From Lepas anatifera (Eukaryota; Arthropoda; Thecostraca; Lepadidae), in NCBI GenBank assembly GCA_034440635.1, contig JAOTON010001136.1, positions 1,550,501-1,614,500 on the forward strand: DNA of 64,000 nt. Reading direction: 5' to 3'. The position numbers and the translations under genes are program-made. Of the stretch, positions 36,766 through 48,883 are shown in pieces. Within the stretch, counting starts at the first letter, position 1. Each line of letters starts with the position of its first letter. The notes under the pieces were generated by a model. That model was given only the letters and a program-made list of their open reading frames with translations, had not been told where the DNA came from and ran no database searches.

Positions 36766-37064
36766 TCGATCTGCATTGCAAATGCATTGGAATTATTATA
36801 ATTATTGCAAATGCATTGGGAAATGGAAATGACAAAAAATGGCTCTATGCCAGTATATGTATACCTCATATAATAACGTCTCAAAATTGTTCTATCTTGG
36901 GCCATCCTCCAAGGTTAAGTTGAAAATTTGGACATGTGACCTGTGCGATGTCATCTGGGTTTCAGCAGGTTTCAGGCTGGGGTCAATGTCGTCACAAGGA
37001 GTGGCGATGGTGCTGTTATTCCGACGTCATTGTGTTTGTATTGCCACTGGCAGTCGACTGCATA

Positions 37065-37537
37065 TTAACACTCTCGCTGAAGGGAGGCTTTAGAGGCCCC
37101 TACATATTTTAAAGGTGGCTGGAGAACTGTTTGCAGCCGAAAAACGAAACTTGATTATATTTTAGAGATTTCATTTTTGACGTCATAGGTCGGTTAGGTT
37201 GAACGGCATTGACGGTAAAATTTCAAATCTTTCTGGGACCCTTTATGACTTTGTTCTGATTTTAGTGTATTCCTGACTGCTTTCTACACGAGCACGGCAT
37301 TTCCCAAAAGGACCGGCCAATGACGGCCAATATTTTACCTTTATGACCTCGTTAGACCTTAGAGATATTGGCCTGGTCCAATGAAAGTCTGCTATAATGT
37401 AGATCCCCATAGCCCCCACCCAGCCAGTGGGCGTTTAAGTCCCTTAGCGATATATGGAGGGAAGGAGCGGGTGCCTGCAGCCCTAACCCCCCGCCCAGTG
37501 CGCGTTAGTGCTAGATCCCCTCCAGTGCGGGTGTTAC
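37065..37537 (+). mobile_element. Shortened TTAA-flanked element (family 1)
   Basis: It starts TTAACACTCTCGCTGAAGGG and carries the family landmarks GGTGGCTGGAGAAC...TTGCAGCCGAAAAACGAAAC and the terminal CCCCTCCAGTGCGGGTGTTA. The right TTAA has mutated to TTAC. Much of the interior present in 51361-52268 is missing. Confidence 0.65.
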
Positions 37538-39560
37538 GTTAGACAGTAGTTCCGTCATTTTGTGCGCACGATTTTGAAAGTAGATGTTTTTAACGCGTTA
37601 CCAATTTTTTCTGCAGGTGCTTGCTCCCACGTCCTTTTTAATAAGGCTGAAATGAATTCCGTCTAGCATTCATTTTATACCGTTTCGCTCTGTCAAGCAA
37701 ACCTAAAAATTAATACTATTTATTTTCAACCAATAATCCTGGCGAAGTTACAGGTGATCGCGGAGAAGCCGTAATAAAGTGTGCATTTTTTAAAAAAATT
37801 GTTTGTAGATATCAACGTTTTGCTGGTCAAAACACTGCAAGCACCCTGTGTATTTCGGTCATATCGACGCGCGAGGTACATACATTACGCCAGGGATTCC
37901 AGCTAAGATGCTTATCAAATTCAATGGCTGCCATGTAAATATATGCGATGTATGCGAAAATTTCATCCGCCCTGTAGTAGTTTCTCGTTTTTTACTTCAT
38001 ACTCCGTAGAAGCCTGCCCGAGGCGTCTCGGTTAGGCCGTCAAACAGACATGAATACCCGTGGCCTGAGCTTCTATACCTACAGCTGAGCCCGACTAGTG
38101 TACACAGCATGCACGGTTGTGCTGATCGGCTGTGATGCGCCCTCCGAGAAAGCTGACACGTGGACTCTGCGAGCCCTCCACAACCACCTCGTTCGGGTTC
38201 GGTGCAGCTGAACCGGCCTGTGAAACATCTAGCCGGGCCTCGCAATGGCTTCGACGTGGAAAAGTTGGAATTATTCTGGCCGCGTGGAGCGCGCCCGGCC
38301 AGAGTGTCGAGCCCGCGCCCACGCAGCGTGGCAGTACGGTCGTCCGGTCCTCCAGCCCCGAGGCGGCAATGTACGGATTAATCCGATGCCGCCCACTTCG
38401 AATGGCGCGGAATTGAACAACTGGCGGGATTTCCTCCCAGAATGCTGAAATTAACGAGCAAATTAAACTGCAGGATACGATAGGTACACAATTTGACAGT
38501 TATAGACGTGAAATATTGCAAGGTTTTGGTTCGCGGTTAGCATTTATGTTTCTGCTTTGCGTGCTTTTTTGGTCGGATCCAGCGGATGAACGTGGGATGC
38601 GGTCTCCTCTCTGAGTTGTTTCTGTATCGGAGTACCGGGACGTCTGCCTTGCTGGTTCTGACGCTGCATCAGCGCCGTTGATCCGCCTCAGCACTATGAA
38701 ATGCTGTATCGGCACCACTAACGTGTTCCACGGTAATCCGACGCTGCTGCGACCGCGCTAGTGTACTGACCTCAATTTTTCGCTCGGAACCAAGAAGGTA
38801 AACGGACACTCCTGCGGACACATAAGTAACATTTCTTGCGGACGAAATCCTTTCTTGGGCTTCTTGCTTCTTGTTCGCCATAAAATATCCTGTAGTAAGG
38901 GGGGCCCTACGCCTCAACCGAGTACAATAGCTCTTGTCCAAACAAGGAATATGTCTGCAGTCCTGAAGTATGACAAGAACTTGGTCCCCAGTTAAGGAAG
39001 ATCTAAAGGTCTGGGCGCTGATAATAAATAATCTTAGTTTGTGGTCCAAAAAACTGAGCGGGGCTTGTGTCCTATGGCGCCGAGCTCTGATTGGACCCTG
39101 CCGTTTTGAATTAACTTGCTGCCAAGTGAAAAATTCAAATGGCGGCGTGTTTCCTCCCTCTGAATGTGAGCCCTATGTGGAGCCTTACAGCTCATGTGGG
39201 AATGATAAAGTGCTATGGTCTGTTCTTTGTTGTTATCGAGCTCCCTATAATTTGGAGCGATTGCAATTCTCCGTTTTGATAAATTGTGTAGTGTGTCGAG
39301 TTGGGACCTCCCCCGAGAGCTCATAAATGGTAATTCTTTTCATCGCATCGGGATTAGCTCACTGAAGACCTGACGCGGAGAAAGCCCCGCCTCTGCGCCC
39401 CACTAAATACAGCTCCCAACGATGTAAGGCAGCCAATGTTTATCAGGCGTGTGGAAGAGTTCTGTTCATCAATCACGTGATATGGCAAGGCATTAGCACT
39501 GCTCCCGGAGCACCCCCCGATGATGTGTGGTGGTAAACCCACCCGTTTTTACTCTATTCG
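37538..39560. other. No gene recognised
   Basis: About 2.0 kb without identifiable exons. A GC-rich patch at 38120-38440 is open in several frames, but I see no splice sites or family motifs. Confidence 0.45.
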
Positions 39561-39769
39561 GGGGCCGGGTGGCCTAGTGGCTTCATTGCCAGTCTTCAGA
39601 TTGGATAGCATGGATTAACGTGGATTCAATCCCCACGGTGGGAAACTGCCTTTCATGTCCGACCTGACCCGGTGGAAAGGATCCTTTAACACCTATGCCA
39701 GTACTCCCTGTAATTGGGCTAGTGTGCCTGTTGGGAGTGGCCCTAATACAATGGAATGAAATGAATAGA
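39561..39769 (+). repeat. tRNA-derived SINE, copy 2
   Basis: The A box TGGCCTAGTGG (39570-39580) and B box GGATTCAATCC (39622-39632) lie in a head beginning GGGGCCGGGTGGCC. The body is shared with 28587-28784 and the tail is (AATG)-like. The B box has lost one consensus T, so it is probably inactive. Confidence 0.85.
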
Positions 39770-42700
39770 TATTCGCTGAAATCTCTGGTTAAGACTAGGC
39801 TGGGACGTGAATGTTGAAAAATAATTATGCCTGCCCAACTTGGATCTCTTTGTGGAGTATTGCATAAGTTTTGACTTTACCTTTTTAGATATCGTCTTGC
39901 AGAATAGGGTGCTTCGTTTTTAGTCTTCTCGTGCTTATTTATTTTTCATACAGGGAATAGTTGTCTGCCTTCCGAACTCGAGTGGAAGTTCCAGGCCCGT
40001 CCCTTTTACTGGATCTGCTGAAAAACCATGAAGATTCATGACCTTTCGAAACCTGTCGGAAACGCATTGCCTTACCTTAATTCTCTGTAGCTCAGTTGTT
40101 CTCTCTTCCAATTTACTGTAAATCTTCACCAAAATTGTGAATAGTAAATTTAAGTATCATTTGAATAGAATTGGATTTCCCGTCCTTCCTGAGAAAAATT
40201 AAATAAGTAGCGTAATTGCCATCGGAAATGACCTTAGGATGATGTTACTAAATGTTTGTGGCAACTGACTTCTAGCGTGCAGTAACTTTATGCAAAAAAA
40301 TGGATATGGTGTTTGAGTACCATGCCGAAATATGTATTCTCTGAGTTCAATAATTTTTAATGGGGGGGAGTGACGGTACCTGATTATGCCTCGATGAGAC
40401 TTGACTTGGCCTCATGTTTCGGGTAAAGTCGCGAAAGCGGGAGGCATACTGTTAGAATATAGAAAAGCTCCCTTCTCTTAGCTTAGAATTTAGTTTAGTT
40501 TAGCTTCCATATAGTTCTTCATCACGTATTACGGAATGTCCATCAAAGTTTGCGTTCCCGTTATCCCGCTTTCGCTTTTCGGCTTAGGGGCCGAGATCGA
40601 AGGTAGTTCGGAGGCCTGCGGGGGTGTGTGTTAAGAAGATTACCCACGTATAGCTTCTCGTGTCATGGAATCTAAAACTCGTTAGACCAAAAGTTGAACT
40701 AAATCTTCTTCTAAGTCTCGTTTCTGCGAAGTGGGTGCTTTGTAAGCACATTTATCCTGCTATACGGCTGATTTCATTCATTTGCATAAGCGGTTGATGC
40801 ACCTGTGAGTTCCGCGGGGGTCCGCGCCACACGTGCGCCTCACGTTTATATAGTCTGCCGTCTCTAATACCCACGAAGCGGGCTTTCTGATTCGTGTCCA
40901 CCAGGGACGTCGCTGCGGACTTGTTCCTAAGGGGGTCTCCGGCATGCACCAGCTGAAGGTGCATGCAGTCGTGGAAAAGTATAGCAGAGGCGGCTCCATG
41001 CAAGACAAAAGATGGGTAGGATCAGCGGCGGATACAAGGGGGCAAGGGGGTTCAGAACCCGGAAATTTCTGAATGCCCAAAGTAATCGCACAGTGAGAGG
41101 CTCTTCGGGGTAAAGGTGTGGTAGGGTTAACCTCCTTAACCTCGAACCCTTAACCCCTAAACTCCCTCTTGAAATTAAAGTCTGCATTCGTCATTGGGTG
41201 GGATAAATATGTCGATTGGAGAATACCATCTCCTAGCGTTCCGAGGTCTTTCATATTTTCTTTCTTGCTACAATCTTTAACTCTCCTGCATCTACCTCTG
41301 ATAATTGTGTTTAAATTTTTCCATTATTTAGATATGGATCGTATTATTTAAATTTTCAATCACGACTCTATACAGTAGAATGCTCGTGATGCATTCGTAT
41401 ATTTGACCACTGTCATGGTCCTGTAAGCACCATTGATTTTTGCATGTTCACATTTGACTCCGACATACCACTTTTGCCTTTCGTCTTCTGTTCACCAATG
41501 CAGGCTTTGTGGGAATCAGTCACCGAGGTTGTGGAAGACTGGAAAACGGCATATATGTGTTTAGTGTTAAACGCCCCGTGAGCAATTCGTCTAAACTCGG
41601 GACTTTGCTCTGTTTTGAAAGTGCAAATTACGATGTGTTGTGAAATTTATTTTATGTCTATAAGCATTAAATCATAGGTTAGGAGGAAATTGACCTAACA
41701 GTAACACCCAGTGTCAAACTGTGGAAGAAAAATAGGAGATGGTGCTCGGAAACTTTGTTTCTTTATTTTATCTCACAGACGATCGCCAAGTCTCGAGTTG
41801 CTCTAAAAATCATTGTGCTGCGGGTGAAGGTTACCATTTGAAAATTAGATCATGAGGGCACGGGGTAAACCTTTTAATTGAAAAATCGAAATAGCAAACC
41901 CTTTTGCCGGCTTTGAGAAGATCATTTCGGTAGCTTGAATGTGGCTGGAAACACGGGGCTTCCGGAAAACGCTAACATGGTGACCTGTCAGCCAGCAAAT
42001 AATTTTTTGATCGGTGCTGTTCTTTTCATCGTGGCAGAATCTGCGCTCCCGAAATACCTGGCATTTCAAGACATGAAATTCGGCTGGGGTTCTATACATT
42101 CGTCGGGTCATTGTGAAAGACCCCAGCTGCACAAGTTACCTGATTTCCAACATGTGAGGCCTTTGCAGGATGTGATCATGTTTTTTCGTAATATTGCTAT
42201 CCTCAAACCCTTCTTTTTAGATATCCGGTCGTCCTGACCAGGCGTTGTTTGCTGTACCGAGGTATTGTTTGACGCCTGAGGGGACCGGTGGGACTGAGTG
42301 GGAGGTGGAATCGCTCTACTTCGCTGGCGGGCGGTCCGAGTGGACGGGGACGGGGCGTGTCTGTGGGCGCCCCCTGGCGCGACAACCACCTCCCTCCCGC
42401 GGCGCAATCGAGCTGTAATGCAGTCCCGCCGCTCAGCCGCAGCGGGCACGCCGCGGCACAGGCCGCACCTGCTCCGTCGGCGGAAGACGCAGGGGCGAGG
42501 CTGGTAAATTGGGCTGCATTGAAAACTTGTTCACAATGATTGAAGCTGTGTGTCCATCAAGAAGTTAGTGTAATGGGCAGTGTTGCTGTCGTGGGCCGTA
42601 AGTCAGGCGCTGAGAGCGACAAAGTGTGGAGCCGGCCTGCGGTGACGCGGCGGCGGGGTCAGGCGGAAGGTCAGCGGCGGCCCAGCTGGCGGGTGTGCAG

Positions 42701-45700
42701 CCTTTGTCGCCACCCGCACAGCAGCCTGTGTGGCGGCTGCACTCAGCTGGTCTATCTGCGGGGCAGCGACAGCGGCTGCCGACCTTCCGGCGTGGGCCCT
42801 GCTGAACTCCACCCGCCGGCTATCCACCCCCACGCCTTTGTTCTCGCCAGCGGCGAACTCCATGACTGGTCTGGTCTGCTAACCGCATGCCGCGCGCTTT
42901 CTTATTCGGAAAGGAAGCCGTCTGAACACAAGTTCACCGGAGCTTATACCCGCCTCTTCCACTTCGGGGAGGTCACGGCCGTAGTTGCAGTCGCTTCGAT
43001 AGGCGGGACTCCTTAGTGATATTGCAGTTCGCTGAGTGGCGTTTAGTTTGTTTCGTGCAGGAGGCTCATTCTTAAGAAGTGGCACCTGGGGGGAATGCCG
43101 TGAACTACTAAGTTGGACGCTGGAGGAAATTGCTAGGGTCTGTTAAAGAAACATGCAACCGGATAGTGGGTGCAAGACAAATGCATTCCAGAATTCCCTG
43201 AAGTTACCTCGGCGTTATATCGGGTAGAATCCCAGTATTTACATCCGCCAAGCAGTGCTCTTAAGATCCGAACCCATCCTGTCCTGCTGTGTAACCTCCT
43301 CATGTCGTGGAATGAGCTTAACTCCAGCAATGCTGATGAAGCCTTCTGGGACAAAGCGGTCTGTACTTGAAGCTCACTGACAATCGCAGGGGATTTGAGT
43401 CAGCGAAGATATTGTTGACTTGTTTCCTCGAGTGTATTAGGCAGAGCACTTCTGGCATGGCGCAGGAAGCATGCATAAGAGTTTAACCGCCTGTAAAAGC
43501 TCTGAAATGTCCCACGGATCATTTCGTTTAGAGTTTCGTTCGGCCAAGAAGGTTTGGAAATGTGTATTCTCTCATACTCGACAGCAAACAGAAATATTCG
43601 ATCAGAAACGGAATGAATTAAGGAATTTTCAGAAAAATGGCAAAGAAACTTTGATCCTGTTTGGGCCATACGTTTAGGCTTCTTGCGTGGTGAACAAAAA
43701 AATGTTAGCTTATTTAAAGCTCGCATAAGAAGACACTACTGTACGCATATTTATCAACATTAGTAAACCGACACGAGAAGAAGGGTTAATTATTGAAAAG
43801 TTGACTCAAAAGGATTACGCTCCTCGCTGTCGTCCTAAATCCCAAACCTGTTATGCGCAGCACGCGCGGCTTAGATGGGCGTGCATGCTTTTATATCATG
43901 TGTTTTCTGTAAATATATCTAATCTTAAAAGCGGATCATGAATCCGTAACAGCTTCCACATTTCCCACTGTACAGCAACCGATTCTGTGATCCAGGCACG
44001 CAAAGAGTACTTTTTTAATCGGGATTCCTTGATGAAATATTGAAGAAAAATCCTGTGACTGCAAGTCGTCGTCGACTTAAGAGGTGACTGCAAGTTGGTC
44101 GTCGACTTTAAGTGCCATGCCTCGACTCCAGTCATTTTGCTCGGGTCAAAATCGAGTCGGCTCAGCGCTGGAACCTGAATGGGTCAGAACCAATTGGCTG
44201 AGGCAGCCGGATGAGTTGAGTCAGAATCGATTTCTAAGCTTTGAATCAGATTTGATTAGGCTAGAAACTGAGTCATTAACAAGTGCGGTGCAATGTGTGA
44301 AGTGTGCAATGTGTGAGTACCAGCGAGCTGATTTGATTTTGTCAGAATTAAACTATAAACTTGTTTTACGACGGGAGCTGCCGCGTTGTGTCGCCAGACA
44401 CCTTTAATTTATGTATTCCGGGCGGTGCGTCCGGTTTTTGTCGGCTGTTTCTACATCTGTCTTTCTGGGGCTTCCAGCTGTCGGCCAACAATGGGGTGCG
44501 CTCCAGCGGATGGTCGAGTTTATTGTCGGAGTTAATCCGGCCGGCTGCGCCAGTGTCGCGGCGGCCGCCCGTTGTGACAGACCACTCAGCGGCGCGGCGC
44601 CCACGGCCTGCGGCCTGGGGGGGACTGCGGCCAGCCGCGCCGGCGAGCCGGGCCGCGGCTGCCACACGGAACACCGCTGTACCGGCACCTGCCCCGGCAC
44701 TGTACTGATGGGAGAGGCTGCGGGGGACCGCGGCCAGCCGCGCCAGCGGGCCGGGCCGCGGCTGCCACACGGAACACCGCTGTACCGTCACCTGCCTGGG
44801 CACTGTAGTGATGGGGGAAACCGACTCGGCGATACTGCCGAAATAGATCAATAAAGCCGTTCAAAAGCGTGTGGAGAATGGGGTTAGATGTCTCCAGTCT
44901 CGAATCAAGCCAGTGAAGCATGAGATCCAGTACATCACCCACGGTGATTTACGCCCGGACACTTAATCATCTAACCATAGATTTTGGCATATTGTATATT
45001 GCTTTTTGCCACCTGCAGTTGGCCCAGAAAAAAATCCCACTCGACCCGAGTTCGGTTGAAGGTCGCTGGAAATGAAGGCCGCCCAGAATTTCCGAGGAAG
45101 TCACCGCCCTGGCATTTTATATCAGTCCTCAGGTTCAGCAAACATGCTCTTTGGCAATAACGAAAATCTGAATCTGCAAAAGAGTCTTGGCAAAAGTATA
45201 ATTAGGAAATGGAAATGTATGTGACTTAGCTGTTTGTTTTATGTTTTACGTGGCGAAATATCCCCGATATCTGATTTATACAAAGGAGATGTTATTCTTT
45301 TTTATGTCGTCATTATGTTTCGGCAGTAACCAAAACGATTCGAAAAGACATTGGATGGTTTATGTATAGTGTGCACCAACTATGGAACTTTTCTTGGTCG
45401 TTTTCTCGTCTCACCATGTTTGCCGCAAACCGTGTGGCGTGGCTGTCCGGAAACTGTAAAAGTTTAACAGGACCTGCGCGGGCAGTGTTTGGGAAGCGTT
45501 CCTTTGTATGTTTTACTCTTATCCGGATGGATTGAAAATATGATTGTCACACACTTTAGTAACGCGGCCGGGTTGGCTTTAGGCTAAAGCCCCTATTTGG
45601 TCAACTTTTTTCACGCATAGAAACACGGGTGCTAAGCCAGGTGGCTTAAACTACGGCCTCCTCGAAGAGTCTCTAAGCACGTGACTGGCCACTTTCCACT

Positions 45701-45848
45701 TCTTCGCAAAATGACACCGACACAAAATGACCAGCGCCGACTATTAAAGCAGTTTCGAAAGATTTTACTTGTGTAAAGAATTTCAAATTTAAGGAAGCAA
45801 TTAGCTAATTTCCTGAAAAAAACATTTACATGCAAAAATGGCGAAAGA
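39770..45848. other. No gene recognised; two GC-rich patches
   Basis: This is mostly unique-looking AT-moderate DNA. Patches at 42290-43010 and 44560-44800 are GC- and CpG-rich and open in several frames on both strands. The second contains a 106-bp tandem duplication starting near 44618 and 44722 (shared GGCTGCCACACGGAACACCG). Neither patch has a recognised domain or a complete acceptor-exon-donor unit. They could be promoter islands or undetected exons. Confidence 0.4.
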
Positions 45849-45910
45849 CCAACGTGTGTGGGTGTGCGTGCGTGCGTGTGTGGTTTCTGGAAAACTATAT
45901 ATAAATATAA

Positions 45911-45913
<3 letters not shown>

Positions 45914-45966
<53 letters not shown>

Positions 45967-45988
45967 TTATTTATTTATTTATTTATAC
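45914..45988. repeat. (AT)n / (TTTA)n microsatellite
   Basis: About 48 bp of AT followed by about six TTTA units. A short GTGTGCGTGCGTG tract lies just upstream at 45855-45883. Confidence 0.96.
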
Positions 45989-46691
45989 ATAAGTGATAGT
46001 GATAGTAATAATAATGATGGTAGACATAGTACCTTATTGATGTCTACATTACACGACTTTTCATCCCTTGCGTCAATTACAGAGTATAAAGCACGGTAGG
46101 GTGGTGACAGAATCTGTCACTTCCATCACTTCTTAAGTGATCTAATTAGCTCAATGGTAGAATTATTCAATACAAAAATTGGGGGTCAGCGTAAGACAAA
46201 TTCTCAAAGAAAAATTTTTGCTGAGTTATCGAATCCCCGAAAATCCATGCCAAGACAGGATGTATCTCCCACTCTTGCGGGTGGTTTCTTTTCTATTTTT
46301 TTGTTTCCAACTTATTGGTGGTGGTTCCAATATCCGGGCTGGATTCGCTTTCGTCTTTTTCACGCCGTCTGGACCGTCCTGGTGTGCTGCTGATAAAACT
46401 GTCTCACCACTTCCCTCGACCCGGACGCCGGGGCCCTGCGAAATGCTGCGCTAGCGCGCTGGATGTTTCACAACGAAATCCATGCTACAGCCAACACAAC
46501 ATTGAACCGTACAGTTACGGTTTTCACCGCTGTGAGGACCCTCCTCGTCGGTTTGGAGTCTTAATGACTTTGTTGAGCTTTAGACTCATAAGATGGGCGC
46601 CGGTATTCTGGAATCTTCATGCTGGCTAAGAGCCAGTTGTTTGATTAGAGCCATGTGGGGAATGTCGGAAATAAAAGTTGATGATACCACA

Positions 46692-46955
46692 TAGGCGGAT
46701 CGGGGATTTCTGGTCGGGGAGTCATCCCGACCAGGAAGGCGCCACTTTTGGACGGCAAAACCTATCCCATGGGTGCGGAATACTGTCGTGGAGGCGCCGA
46801 TGCTCGTATCCTGGGAGGGGGACTTAAGTGACATTTCAGGGGCGCCATCGACCTTTCAGAGGGGGCACTGTGACTATATCACGGGGCGTCTAGAGGGTGG
46901 ATGGTGGGGAAGGCAAGTGCCACCCCCGCCCCCCCTCTGGATCTGTCTTTGTAAT
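46692..46955 (+). repeat. 0.26-kb interspersed repeat, copy 2
   Basis: Inverted relative of 18505-18757, with the shared landmarks CTCGTATCCTGGGAGGGGG and GACATTTCAGGGG followed by CGCCATCGAC. Class unknown. Confidence 0.75.
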
Positions 46956-47867
46956 CACAAAAATACATTCTACCAATTTGGTAATGAGTGAGTGCTTATA
47001 ACCAACAAACTTACGTGAAAAAACGATAGAAAAAATTGACTGAAGAATGATTCGATAATTTATGAGTTAATTTTTCCTTTGGTTTTCTGAATAGACTATT
47101 TTTCGGTTTAATGCTCCTCAAGACCAGTCACATTGAAGACAGTCTAATTAAAAGTGTACCCTGCATGATTCAACGGAAAGCAGTGTGAATATGCGGCACT
47201 TCAAGCAATTAGATGCGCACGACCCTTAAACGGGAGAAATGTATTCAGCGGCTTAGCAATTTTGAGGTCCGGGATATGCGGGGCTGCGCTTCTCGGAGTT
47301 TCAGTACTCGCTCTTTATAGATTTCTTGCTCAGTGCTCCGTTGATGATTTCATGATCAGGTATTGTGATTTCTTTCAGTGTCGAGTTTTAATACGATTTC
47401 CCGGCCGACCACAATGCCGTTCTGTTGGGATCATCAGGTACAAGTGGTGATATGAGGGCATCCTGTTGGTCATTGATTCCCGAGCGCGCTGACGAGGCCT
47501 CCATGCCAGACCAGGGCTAGCGTGATCTCTGCGTCGGTTGGCTGCTCACTGCATTGGCGTCCACTCAGAATTGGGTTCATTTCGGCGTGGACGGCCGGTG
47601 CTCGATCGTCATTGGTGCTGCGCCCTGATTTGTAACGATTGCCCGGATTTGCCATGTACGGGCGCCGCGCGTGACGGACGGCGTGGTGTGCGGGGTCAGG
47701 GCAGCTGCGTGGTTGGCCACTGACCAGTCCCCGGTGTAGTTGGCTTACCAGAAGCTGCTCTTCCCCTCTGTTCTATGATTATTCTTTAGATGTCAGATAT
47801 TGCTAGAGGAAAAGGCCGTGCACCTGTGCGCGAGCGCTTTGACTTAGTATGAAATTTACTTCACTTC

Positions 47868-48883
47868 TTAACCCGCCCCTGGTGGGACTCCGAGCCACCT
47901 TCGCCCTGGTGGGGGGGGGTGTTTGGACAAGCCCCCGAACTCGGCCCCTATGCGGGATAGCAAAAAACGCGAACGCTGGTGGATAGTTCATAAAAATTTA
48001 TGAGGAAACTATATCAGTCACTTTTGGGCTCAGGCCAATATTAAGGTCATGACAGGCCAAAGAAAGTGGGATTTTTAGTACTTAGTACTAGTACTACTTA
48101 GTACTATGCAGTACTGGGATTTTTAGTACGCTCTACTTAGAGTGTTTGGACTCCAGCGTCTGACAGAGTTGAGTTAGAATCATTTTTAGGCACATTCGCT
48201 TCCTCTCGTCACGGCGAATCGAATGATGTATAATATGACCATACTAGGTAAAAAAATGACCTGACCTCAGGTCAGGTCAAGGTCACTTTTAACCTAGCAT
48301 AGTCAATATTCATATCAATCGACTCGCAATAGCAATTCGAAAGCAATGATATCAAAATAAAAGCTATACCATAATTTCATGCAAAATTATTGACCAAGTC
48401 TAAAAACCGCTTAAATAGCCCCAGATGACCTCTCAGAGGTCACAGGTCAAAAATTGCAACATAAACCCGGAAAGGGGTCTAGGATACTACGATTTGGAGA
48501 ATATGAAAGTATTCTTAGCTGTATCTACACAAACTCAGCCCAATTTCTGTTTTTCCCATGTATTTGCAATGGTGAGTTCAAAATATGAAAAATGCCGGAA
48601 TATATGTTGTAACACTCGGTAGGCCCATTATGTGGTATAAGTTTCAGTCCGATAGATTCACCGAATTCTTACTTATGCCACATTTAACTTTTTTTAGGTG
48701 AGGTCACTTGACCTGCACTGGTGATCTGACCTGAGATGACCCAACCATACAATTTTGGGGAAAGTTGTAGAAATGATCAAGGATAAGCTGTGCCAAGTGC
48801 GGCGGCGCTTCGCGCCGCCGGTTTTTCGTGCCACCGGTAAACCCTAGGGGGATGTTCAACCCCCCCACCGGGGCGAGGGTTAA
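47868..48883 (+). mobile_element. TTAA-flanked MITE-like element (family 2)
   Basis: TTAACCCGCCCCTGGTGGG at the left and TTAACCCTCGCCCCGGTGGG (opposite strand) at the right are an inverted pair next to TTAA. The body matches 2320-3690 at several points: GAGCCACCTTCGCCCTGGTGG, AGGTCACAGGTCAAAAATT, GGTCACTTGACCTGCACTGG and a GGCGGCGC...GCGCCGCC hairpin near the right end. No open frame. Confidence 0.75.

Noticed and set aside
42540..43016. 158-codon Cys/His-containing frame and an opposite Ala-rich frame
   Set aside because: Both strands are open because of GC-rich composition. There is no recognised motif spacing or splice context.
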